A stretch of DNA of 64,000 nucleotides, from the NCBI RefSeq assembly GCF_018131225.1, contig NZ_JAFCMM010000002.1:558001-622000 (forward strand), given 5' to 3'. This document shows positions 39,331 to 46,749 of the stretch, piece after piece. The DNA comes from Bradyrhizobium sp. U87765 SZCCT0048 (GTDB taxonomy: Bacteria > Pseudomonadota > Alphaproteobacteria > Rhizobiales > Xanthobacteraceae). Made by a program: the position numbers and the translations under genes. Under the pieces are notes generated by a model, which did not search any database, was not told where the DNA came from, and saw only the letters and a list, made by a program, of their open reading frames with translations. How positions within the stretch are numbered: position 1 is the stretch's first letter; each line of letters starts with the position of its first letter.

Positions 39331-39786
39331 ATGCAACGCACGACCATCACTCTCGATGACGACCTGCTGAGCGAAATCGACGCGCTGGTGCAATCGCGCG
39401 GCTACCAGAACCGCTCCGAAGCGATCCGCGACCTCGCGCGCGCCGGCCTGCAGCAGGCGCGCCAGGACAGCAGCGAGGGCGACTGCGTCGCGGCGCTGGT
39501 CTACGTCTACGACCACGCCGCGCGCGACCTGTCGCGCAAGCTGGTGCAGAACTTCCACGGCCACCACGACATGGCGCTGGCCACCATGCACGTGCACATC
39601 GACCATGACAGCTGCCTGGAGATCGCGGCACTGCGCGGCACGAGCGCCGAGGTGCAGCATTTCGCCGAACACGTCATCGCCGAGCGCGGCGTCCGCTACG
39701 GCCGCGTCGTGATGATCCCGACCGGCGAGAGCCAGCCCGCCAGGCCGGCGAAGACGAAGAAACGACCGCCGCACCACCATGGCTGA
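39331..39786 (+). CDS. nikR: Nickel-responsive regulator NikR
   Basis: 151 aa from ATG 39331. N-terminal ribbon-helix-helix (MQRTTITLDDDLLSEIDAL...RSEAIRDLARAGL) binds the operator. The ACT-like C-terminal domain keeps all four high-affinity nickel ligands at the same numbers as E. coli: His76, His87, His89 (in MHVHIDHDSC) and Cys95. With nickel bound NikR usually represses uptake genes. The C-terminal tail is rich in His (HHHG), plausibly extra metal binding. Divergent from the TonB receptor; the only NikR box I see is in front of it. Confidence 0.96.
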   Translation: MQRTTITLDDDLLSEIDALVQSRGYQNRSEAIRDLARAGLQQARQDSSEGDCVAALVYVYDHAARDLSRKLVQNFHGHHDMALATMHVHIDHDSCLEIAALRGTSAEVQHFAEHVIAERGVRYGRVVMIPTGESQPARPAKTKKRPPHHHG

Positions 39787-39884
39787 ATGACTGAACTGTT
39801 GATATCGGACCGCGCGGTCGCCGCCTTAACAGCACGTTAACGTTCTGCGCAGACATTGCCCCAATTCGGGACAGGAGTTGAGTG

Positions 39885-41420
39885 ATGTCGACGCGTATCC
39901 TTATCGCTGACGACGACGCCGTACAGCGTCGTCTGATCGAGAACATGGTGCAGCGATTCGGGTACGAGGCGGTGGTGGTGGACAGCGGCGACGCCGCGCT
40001 CGCCACGCTGATTTCGCCGGATGCCCCGACCATCGACGCGGTGGTGCTCGACCTCGTAATGCCCGGCCTCGACGGCATGGGCGTGCTGTCGAAGATGCGC
40101 GAGGCCGGCATCGCGACGCCGGTGATCGTGCAGACCGCCCATGGCGGCATCGACAATGTCGTCTCGGCGATGCGCGCCGGCGCCCAGGACTTCGTCGTCA
40201 AGCCCGTCGGGGCCGAGCGCCTGCAGGTGTCTCTGCGCAACGCGCTGACCACCAGCGCCCTGAAAGGCGAGCTGCAGCGCATCCGCCACAGCCGCGAGGG
40301 CCGCCTCACCTTCCGCGACATCGTCACCCGCAGCGAGGCGATGGACAAAGTGCTGCGGATGGCCCGCAAGGCCGCCGGCTCCGGCATCCCGGTGCTGATC
40401 GAGGGCGAATCCGGCGTCGGCAAGGAGTTGATCGCCCGCGCCATCCATGGCTCGAGCGAGCGCAGCAGCAAGCCGTTCGTCGCCGTCAACTGCGGCGCCA
40501 TCCCCGACAATCTCGTCGAGTCGATCCTGTTCGGTCACGAGAAGGGCGCGTTCACCGGCGCCACCGAAAAGCACGCCGGCAAGTTTGTCGAAGCCTCCGG
40601 AGGCACGCTGTTCCTCGACGAGGTCAGCGAGTTGCCGCTGTCGGCGCAGGTCAAGCTGCTGCGTGCGTTGCAGGAGGGCGAGGTCGAGGCCGTCGGCGGC
40701 CGCCGGCCGGTCAAGGTCGACGTCCGCATCATCTCCGCCACCAACCGCCAGTTGCTCGACCGCGTGAAGGCGGGCTACTTTCGCGAGGACCTGTTCTACC
40801 GTCTTCACGTCCTGCCGCTGACCGTGCCGCCGCTGCGCAACCGGCGCGAGGACATTCCGCATCTGCTGCGGCACTTCCTGGCGCGGTTCTGCGCCGAGGA
40901 GAACCGCCACATCACCAGCGTCGACGGCAACGCGATTGCGCTGCTGGCCCAGGCGGACTGGCCCGGCAACGTCCGCCAGCTCGAGAACACCGTGTACCGC
41001 GCGGTGGTGATGAGCGAGGGCGATCAGCTCGGCATCGCGGACTTCCCGCAGGTCGCGAGCCAGAGCGGCATGATCGGCGGCCTCGACGGCATGGCCGAAC
41101 CACCGGTGCATCTCGCGCCGCCGGTCGCGCCACTGCAGATCCCGTCCGCCTCACCGCCCGTGATCGCAGCCGCTGACGTGCCGATCGCCCCGCCGCTGCC
41201 CGTCGCCGGCACGCTGTCGATGCTCGCCCACGATGGCGAGGTGCGCCCGCTTGAGGACATGGAGGCGGAGATCATCCGCTTCGCGATCTCCTATTATCGC
41301 GGGCAGATGTCCGAGGTGGCGCGGCGGCTCAAGATCGGCCGCTCGACCCTCTATCGCAAGCTCGACGACGCGGTCGCCGAGCCGGCCGCGGGTTCCGCGA
41401 GCGCATCCGACCGCGACTGA
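39885..41420 (+). CDS. Sigma-54-dependent response regulator (NtrC-type)
   Basis: 511 aa from ATG 39885, set by AGGAG seven bases before. Receiver domain with acidic pocket ADDD (9-11) and phospho-acceptor Asp56 in VVLDLVMPG. Then an AAA+ domain: Walker A GESGVGKE, the GAFTGA loop that contacts sigma-54, Walker B GGTLFLDEVSEL, and WPGNVRQLENTV. A Pro/Ala-rich linker leads to a C-terminal Fis-type helix-turn-helix (MSEVARRLKIGRSTLYRKLDD). No histidine kinase is beside it, so the input is unknown. Its likely downstream neighbours are cell-wall genes, but I see no -24/-12 promoter before them. Confidence 0.93.
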   Translation: MSTRILIADDDAVQRRLIENMVQRFGYEAVVVDSGDAALATLISPDAPTIDAVVLDLVMPGLDGMGVLSKMREAGIATPVIVQTAHGGIDNVVSAMRAGAQDFVVKPVGAERLQVSLRNALTTSALKGELQRIRHSREGRLTFRDIVTRSEAMDKVLRMARKAAGSGIPVLIEGESGVGKELIARAIHGSSERSSKPFVAVNCGAIPDNLVESILFGHEKGAFTGATEKHAGKFVEASGGTLFLDEVSELPLSAQVKLLRALQEGEVEAVGGRRPVKVDVRIISATNRQLLDRVKAGYFREDLFYRLHVLPLTVPPLRNRREDIPHLLRHFLARFCAEENRHITSVDGNAIALLAQADWPGNVRQLENTVYRAVVMSEGDQLGIADFPQVASQSGMIGGLDGMAEPPVHLAPPVAPLQIPSASPPVIAAADVPIAPPLPVAGTLSMLAHDGEVRPLEDMEAEIIRFAISYYRGQMSEVARRLKIGRSTLYRKLDDAVAEPAAGSASASDRD

Positions 41421-41732
41421 GCCGCGTTCCCGACGCCCCCGTGGAACAGCCTTCGCGTGCACTGCACATTGAACCGTGGCGGCACGGCGACACACCAAGG
41501 AAAAGCGCGTCGCCGCGCGTGCAAAGCGTTGCAACACGGGGGCATCTGCAGTCAGTTTCGCGTGAGTTCATCCACAGGCGCTGGTCGCCTGTGTCGGCCA
41601 CGTGTATGTCTGCACTGCGTCGATGTGCGACAGGCCGCGATGAAACCGGCGCTTTTGCAGCAGGTTGTCGGATCGAATCAGATCATAAAGGGCAGGCCGC
41701 CCGTCGGAACCGGGCCTGCAAGGGGTACAAGA
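41421..41732. other. 312-base gap with two hairpins before the L,D-transpeptidase gene
   Basis: Hairpin A: 41573-41580 with 41586-41593 (8 bp, 5-base loop). Hairpin B: 41692-41698 with 41713-41719 (7 bp), ending right at the AGGGG ribosome-binding site (41720-41724), so it could affect translation of the downstream gene. No gene is supported here. Confidence 0.45.
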
Positions 41733-43958
41733 ATGCATGACGCTTCGAAAGGCCGCACCGCTTACGACCGCATGATCATGGCGGTGGCAGCGAGCTTCCT
41801 GATGGTCTCCTCGACCGCGGTGCTGGCGCAGGCGCCGGCCAAAAGCGCCCAGGACCTCGCGATCGACGCCGCCGTGCCGATGCCCGACCCCGCCAACGTT
41901 CCGCCGCCCACCGCCGCTGACATCCCCGCCGCGACCGATGCCCGGGCCGCCGACGTGAAGGCCGAAGCCGTCAAGGACGCAGTCAATCCGGCCGAGACTG
42001 CGACCTCGACCGGCAGCGCCAAACCCGCCGACACCGCGACTGCGCCGGCCGAGAAGCCCAGGGACGCCACCGCGAGCATTCCCGAAAAGGCGCCGGAGAC
42101 CGCTGCGGCGCCGGCCGCGCCTGCAACCGCAGCCGCTCCGGCCCAGGACACTGTCAACAAGGACACTGTCAACAAGGACGCCGTCAACAAGGACGCCGTC
42201 AACAAGGACTCGGCGACCAAGGATGCCGCGCCTGCGCCGGTGCAGGCCGCCTCCAGCGTGCCTGCCGCCGACCAGGCGGTCGCCGACAAGTTGCGCGATC
42301 TCGTCACCACCCGTGGCGCCAAGCTGTTCGATCGCAAGAACGAGCGCGCCGCCGTGGAAGCCTTCTACAAGGGCCGCGACTACGCGCCGATTCTGACCGA
42401 GGGCGGCGCGGCCAACGCCCGCGCCAAGGCCACGATCGCCCGCCTCAAGGACGCGGCGAGCGACGGCCTCGATCCCGCCGACTATCCGACGCCGGACTTC
42501 GCCGCCGCCACCACGCCGGATGCCCAGGCCGAGGCTGAACTCAAGCTGATCGCGAGCGCGCTCGACTATGCCCGTCAGGCGCAGAGCGGCCGCATGCACT
42601 GGTCGCGCGTCAGCGCCGACATCCAGTATCCCGAACACCCGACCGACCCGGCCCAGGTGATCGCCAGCCTCGCCTCTGCCAAGGACGTCGCCGCCGCACT
42701 CGACAGCTACAATCCCAGGCACAAGGGCTACCTCGCGCTCAAGGCGAAGCTTGCCGAGCTGCGCACCCGCGCCGAGGCGCCGTCGACGCCGATCGGCGAC
42801 GGCGAAGCGCTGAAGTTCACCCCGGCGCGCAAAAAGCAGGCGGCCGTGGTGATGGAAGATCCGCGCGTGCCACAGGTGCGCGCCCGCCTCGGCATCACCG
42901 AGAACGCCGACGACACCCATTACGACCAGAACGTCGCGACCGCGGTCCGCAAATTCCAGGCGAACAACGACCTGAAGGCCACCGGCGTGCTCGACGCGCA
43001 GACCATTCGCGCGCTCAACAGCCCGAAGAAGGATCGCCAGATCGACATCGTGCGCGTCAACATGGAGCGCTGGCGCTGGCTGCCGCGCGACCTCGGCGCG
43101 CCCGCCGTCGGCGATGCCTATGTGATCCTCAACATTCCGGACTACACGCTCAAGGTGATGCAGCACGGCCAGCAGGTGTGGACGACCCGTGTCGTCACCG
43201 GCAAGCCGGGGACCCACGCCACGCCGCTGCTGACGGAGACGATGAAGTACATCACCGTCAATCCGACCTGGAACGTGCCGCCGTCGATCATCTACAACGA
43301 GTACCTGCCGGCGCTGCAGCAGGACCCGCAGGCGCTCGAGCGCATCGGGCTCAAGCTCGAGCGCAGCCGCGACGGCAGCGTCCATGTCTGGCAGCCGCCG
43401 GGTGAGCGCAACGCGCTGGGACGCATCCGCTTCAACTTCCCGAACAAGTTCCTCGTCTACCAGCACGACACGCCGGACAAGCATCTGTTCGCCAGGGACG
43501 AGCGTGCCTTCAGCCACGGCTGCATGCGGGTGCAGAACCCCGACCAGTACGCCGCGACGCTGCTCAACATCACCATGCCGAACGAGCACTACACGCCGGA
43601 GCGCATCCGCAGCATGTACGGCTCGAACGAAGTCGACCTCAAATTCCCGACACCGATCCCGGTGAACATCACCTATCAGACCGCATTCGTGGACGACGCC
43701 GGCAAGCTGGAATTCCGCAAGGACATCTACGGCCGCGACGCCCAGATGCTGGCCATCCTGCGCAGCAGCGAAGGCAAGGATCTCGAGCAGGTCGTCGCCC
43801 ATGCCCAGCCGAACTACAGCCGCCCCAAGGGCGACATTCCCCAGGGCGTGGCCATGAACAATGTGGGCGGCGGCGCCAGCAGCGGCTTCAATTTCTTCGA
43901 GCGGCTGTTCGGCGGCCCGCCTACTCCGCCCGCCCCGGTGCGGCGCTACACCCGCTGA
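41733..43958 (+). CDS. L,D-transpeptidase, YcbB/LdtD-like
   Basis: 741 aa from ATG 41733 with an AGGGG site before it. A signal peptide (ends AVLAQ) is followed by a 170-residue Ala/Pro-rich, probably disordered segment with NKD pentapeptide repeats. Next come a YcbB-type scaffold region, a peptidoglycan-binding repeat (ATAVRKFQANNDLKATGVLDAQTIRALN) and the YkuD catalytic domain, with FSHGCMRVQNP; the catalytic Cys is residue 597. It joins meso-DAP residues of two stem peptides (3-3 cross-links) in the periplasm. Like E. coli ycbB-ycbK it is followed by a DUF882 gene. Confidence 0.9.
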   Translation: MHDASKGRTAYDRMIMAVAASFLMVSSTAVLAQAPAKSAQDLAIDAAVPMPDPANVPPPTAADIPAATDARAADVKAEAVKDAVNPAETATSTGSAKPADTATAPAEKPRDATASIPEKAPETAAAPAAPATAAAPAQDTVNKDTVNKDAVNKDAVNKDSATKDAAPAPVQAASSVPAADQAVADKLRDLVTTRGAKLFDRKNERAAVEAFYKGRDYAPILTEGGAANARAKATIARLKDAASDGLDPADYPTPDFAAATTPDAQAEAELKLIASALDYARQAQSGRMHWSRVSADIQYPEHPTDPAQVIASLASAKDVAAALDSYNPRHKGYLALKAKLAELRTRAEAPSTPIGDGEALKFTPARKKQAAVVMEDPRVPQVRARLGITENADDTHYDQNVATAVRKFQANNDLKATGVLDAQTIRALNSPKKDRQIDIVRVNMERWRWLPRDLGAPAVGDAYVILNIPDYTLKVMQHGQQVWTTRVVTGKPGTHATPLLTETMKYITVNPTWNVPPSIIYNEYLPALQQDPQALERIGLKLERSRDGSVHVWQPPGERNALGRIRFNFPNKFLVYQHDTPDKHLFARDERAFSHGCMRVQNPDQYAATLLNITMPNEHYTPERIRSMYGSNEVDLKFPTPIPVNITYQTAFVDDAGKLEFRKDIYGRDAQMLAILRSSEGKDLEQVVAHAQPNYSRPKGDIPQGVAMNNVGGGASSGFNFFERLFGGPPTPPAPVRRYTR
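42147..42221 (+). repeat. 15-nt in-frame repeat in the L,D-transpeptidase gene
   Basis: Five units start at 42147, 42162, 42177, 42192 and 42207. Units 1 and 2 are identical, as are units 3 and 4, and the two kinds differ at two bases. They encode DTVNK or DAVNK pentapeptides, then DSATK. Confidence 0.92.
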
Positions 43959-43990
43959 CATCGTCGGCCGGACAAAATTCAAACGAAATT

Positions 43991-44020
43991 ACAAGGGCTT
44001 CGCGCGAGCGGAGCCCTTGT
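43991..44020 (+). terminator. Hairpin downstream of the L,D-transpeptidase gene
   Basis: 9-bp outer arms 43991-43999 and 44012-44020, then an inner stem (one G-T pair and three G-C pairs) closed by a GCGA tetraloop of the GNRA type. A TCGTT stretch follows. It lies 32 bases after the stop. Confidence 0.7.
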
Positions 44021-44199
44021 TCGTTAACCACGCCCGAAACGGGGTGGTACCCTGCGGCGCTTTTTTGCCATACTCCGGCGGTTAGCTCTTCACAGCCGGT
44101 TGATCGGGGGGCCGTCAAAGCTCGATTAACCGATCGCGATTAAGACTGCATTCACCATCCCCGCCGCATGGGGTGGCGCGGATGGGTTCGATTGACATC

Positions 44200-44247
44200 G
44201 AGCCGTCTGAGAATTGAGCCGTCTGGGAATTGGGTCGTCTTGAGGGG
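44200..44247 (+). repeat. 16-nt tandem repeat in the leader of the DUF882 gene
   Basis: Units 44200-44215 and 44216-44231 differ at one base (GAGCCGTCTGAGAATT and GAGCCGTCTGGGAATT). A third, more degenerate unit runs 44232-44247 and ends in a GAGGGG, 11 bases before the GTG start. Confidence 0.75.
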
Positions 44248-44258
44248 ATCGTTTTAAC

Positions 44259-45899
44259 GTGCTGAGCCGTTTCGCACGCAGCTCAAGCCTGGTGTCGATT
44301 CCGCGCGCCGGTGTCCGCCTTGGAGTGGCGGCACTGCTGCTGCTCGGAGGCGCACGCAGCGTGCACGACGCCACCGCGTCCGGCGACACCCGCACCCTCT
44401 CCTTCCATCACACCCATTCCGGCGAAAACCTCACCGTTACCTTCAAGCGCAACGGCCGCTACGACGAGGCCGCGCTGAAGCAGATCAACCACTTCCTGCG
44501 TGACTGGCGCTCCCAGGACTCGACCGTGATGGATCGCCATCTGTTCGACATCCTATGGGAGGTCTACCGCGACGTCGACGGCAAGCAGCCAATCCAGATC
44601 ATTTCCGCCTATCGCTCACCCGGCACCAACGCCATGCTGCGCCGTCGCTCGGCGCATTCGGGCGTCGCGCGTTTCAGCCAGCACATGCTCGGCCACGCGA
44701 TGGATTTCTATATTCCCGGCGTGCCGCTGGAGCAGATCCGTTTCGCCGGCCTGCGGCTGCAGCGCGGCGGTGTCGGCTTCTATCCGACCTCGGGCTCGCC
44801 ATTCGTGCATCTCGACACCGGCAATGTCCGCCACTGGCCGCGCATGACCCGCGAGCAACTGGTGCGCGTGTTCCCGAACGGCCGCACTGTGCATGTGCCG
44901 ACCGATGGCAACCCGCTGCCCGGCTATCAGCTGGCGCTCGCCGAGGTCCAGCGCCGCAAGACCGATGGCGGCAGCGATGCAGCCTCCGGCAAGCCAAGCC
45001 TGCTGGCGGCGCTGTTCCGCGGCAAGTCGCAGACCGAAGACGACGACGAAGGCGCCCCCGCGGCCGCCGCCCCCGCCGAAGATCCGGCGAAGGCAACGCC
45101 GGTGGCCCTCGCCGCCTCGCTCGACGCCGGCAAGCCTGCCGGCCCGATCCCGCTGCCGCGGGCCAAGCCGGTCATCCCGGTGACCTACCAGGTGGCGTCG
45201 GCCGAGACCCAGTCCGTGCCGCTGCCGGCGCCGAAGCCGGCTGCCAGCCGGATCGCCCAGGCCGAGCCCGCCGCGCCGGGCGCCGCCGAGCCGAAACCGC
45301 AGACCCCCGCCGACATCATCAACGCCCGCGGCTTCTGGGGCGACGACGCCATCAAGCCGAAACAGGCGACGCCCGAGCAGGTCGCGCGCCTCGCCGCCCG
45401 CAACGCCTTCGCCGCGGCCGATCCGCAGCACACCGCGAGCGTCCCCAGAGACAGCCAGGCGCTGGCCTATGCGCCGCCATCGTCACCGCTCGACCGCAGC
45501 CGCATCGTCGCCGCCAGCGCGCCGATGCCGCGCGCGCCCCGGCCATCGACGACGCCGCGCAGCGCCGAAGTCAACACCGTGGTCACCAAGGGCCAGCTCG
45601 ACCGGCCGTCCGCTATCACCACCACCCTGCGGCTGTCGCCGGCGACCAACGGCAACAGCGTGTGGATGCGAGCGATGATCCTGGCGCCGAGCGCCAGCAC
45701 CACCGCGATGCTCGCCAGTTCGCTGAGCGACCCGGACATGACCACGATGCGGCACCTGTTCATCAAGCCGGCGACGACCGTGGCGATGGGCTTCTCCAAC
45801 GATCCGCAACTCGGCCTGACCTGCGAGCGCTTTTCGGGCTCGGCCTATGCGAGCCTCGCGACCACCTCGTTCACCGTGCGCACCGCCTCGCTGCGCTGA
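44259..45899 (+). CDS. Exported DUF882 (M15-type, YcbK/MepK-like) murein hydrolase
   Basis: 546 aa, GTG start after GAGGGG. Signal anchor about 18-32, then the M15-type domain: YDEAALKQINHFLRDWRSQ, IQIISAYRSPGTNAML, HSGVARFSQHMLGHAMDFYIP and FVHLDTGNVRHWPRM, giving the His...Asp...His zinc set of this family. E. coli YcbK (MepK) cuts 3-3 cross-links made by L,D-transpeptidases and lies next to ycbB, just as here. The rest (about 230-546) is an Ala/Pro-rich linker followed by a C-terminal segment of about 100 residues that I cannot assign, ending SLATTSFTVRTASLR. E. coli MepK is only about 180 aa. Confidence 0.87.
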   Translation: MLSRFARSSSLVSIPRAGVRLGVAALLLLGGARSVHDATASGDTRTLSFHHTHSGENLTVTFKRNGRYDEAALKQINHFLRDWRSQDSTVMDRHLFDILWEVYRDVDGKQPIQIISAYRSPGTNAMLRRRSAHSGVARFSQHMLGHAMDFYIPGVPLEQIRFAGLRLQRGGVGFYPTSGSPFVHLDTGNVRHWPRMTREQLVRVFPNGRTVHVPTDGNPLPGYQLALAEVQRRKTDGGSDAASGKPSLLAALFRGKSQTEDDDEGAPAAAAPAEDPAKATPVALAASLDAGKPAGPIPLPRAKPVIPVTYQVASAETQSVPLPAPKPAASRIAQAEPAAPGAAEPKPQTPADIINARGFWGDDAIKPKQATPEQVARLAARNAFAAADPQHTASVPRDSQALAYAPPSSPLDRSRIVAASAPMPRAPRPSTTPRSAEVNTVVTKGQLDRPSAITTTLRLSPATNGNSVWMRAMILAPSASTTAMLASSLSDPDMTTMRHLFIKPATTVAMGFSNDPQLGLTCERFSGSAYASLATTSFTVRTASLR

Positions 45900-46007
45900 C
45901 CTGCGGCAGCGCCGGCCGGTCCTTGCGCCATCGCCGGTGGGTGTCTCCGGCCCGCGTCGTCCCGGTTCATATCGTTCCCGATCTGTCGTCCCCGCCCCAA
46001 TGCAACA

Positions 46008-46034
46008 ACCCGGCGCGCCTTGCGGCGGCCGGGT
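46008..46034. terminator. Hairpin between convergent DUF882 and gapR genes
   Basis: 7-bp perfect arms 46008-46014 and 46028-46034 with a 13-base GC-rich loop. On the minus strand it is followed by TTGTTG, consistent with a gapR terminator. Confidence 0.5.
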
Positions 46035-46084
46035 GAATTGCGTGTCGACGAACGGGCGGGTGCGCGCGCCGGACGGCCGCGCCG

Positions 46085-46363
46085 TCACAGCATGCCGAGC
46101 GCCTGCATGTAGGTCTCCAGGATGGTGTCGTGCTCCTGGCGCTCGTTGGCATCCTGCTTGCGCAGGCGGATGATCGTGCGCAGCACCTTGACGTCGTAGC
46201 CGTTGCCCTTGGCTTCGGCATAGACGTCACGGATGTCGTCGGAAATCGTCTTCTTCTCTTCTTCCAGCCGCTCGATACGCTCGACGATGGCCTTGAGCTG
46301 ATCCTTGGCGAAGCGGGTCGCCGGTGCTTCGTTGTCTTCCTTGAGGGCGGCAGAGGTGGCCAT
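46085..46363 (-). CDS. gapR: Nucleoid-associated protein GapR (DUF2312)
   Basis: 92 aa. [76 protein letters not shown] is the full DUF2312 fold, called GapR in Caulobacter, where it coats overtwisted, AT-rich DNA ahead of moving polymerases and replication forks. The long coiled coil and the basic [11 protein letters not shown] helix are the DNA-clamp parts. Single gene, convergent with the DUF882 gene. Confidence 0.94.
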   Translation of the reverse strand: MATSAALKEDNEAPATRFAKDQLKAIVERIERLEEEKKTISDDIRDVYAEAKGNGYDVKVLRTIIRLRKQDANERQEHDTILETYMQALGML

Positions 46364-46749
46364 CGCAATACTCCCGAATGATACCTGACCGGAATGTCAG
46401 CACTCCCCGGACCCGGAGCATGCTCCCGGCCGCCTGAGATCACCTTGTCCCGTGGACGTCGTCTGAAGGCTCCGCCCGCATTCGCCGGACACGGCGGCGG
46501 CAGAGCATCGGAAAGGACACTCAAGAGATGGGGGCCCGCCGTCAAGGCGTGCGGTCGCTCATCCACAATGACCCCACAGGAAGTTGTCCACCGGACCACT
46601 GGCAGGTGTTGGGAACATCGCATCATGGAACCGGCCGGGCCGCCCCCTGGCTGTGAACCTGCCCGCTCCGCCGCCAGACACAGCTAGTGTCCCGCCTAGC
46701 CGGCCTGTCCAGGGCCGTGGCGGCGTCCGACCCTCGCCGAGGTGGCGCC
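46364..46749. other. 386-base gap between gapR and the caspase-like gene
   Basis: Divergent promoter region. Short frames here do not look like proteins. I see no tRNA, hairpin of note or repeat. Confidence 0.4.

Noticed and set aside
41421-41732. Sigma-54 promoter before the L,D-transpeptidase gene
   Set aside because: No TGGCAC-N5-TTGC-like pair was found despite the neighbouring sigma-54 activator.
42147-42221. CRISPR or other non-coding repeat
   Set aside because: The 15-nt units stay in frame inside a clear L,D-transpeptidase and have no spacers.
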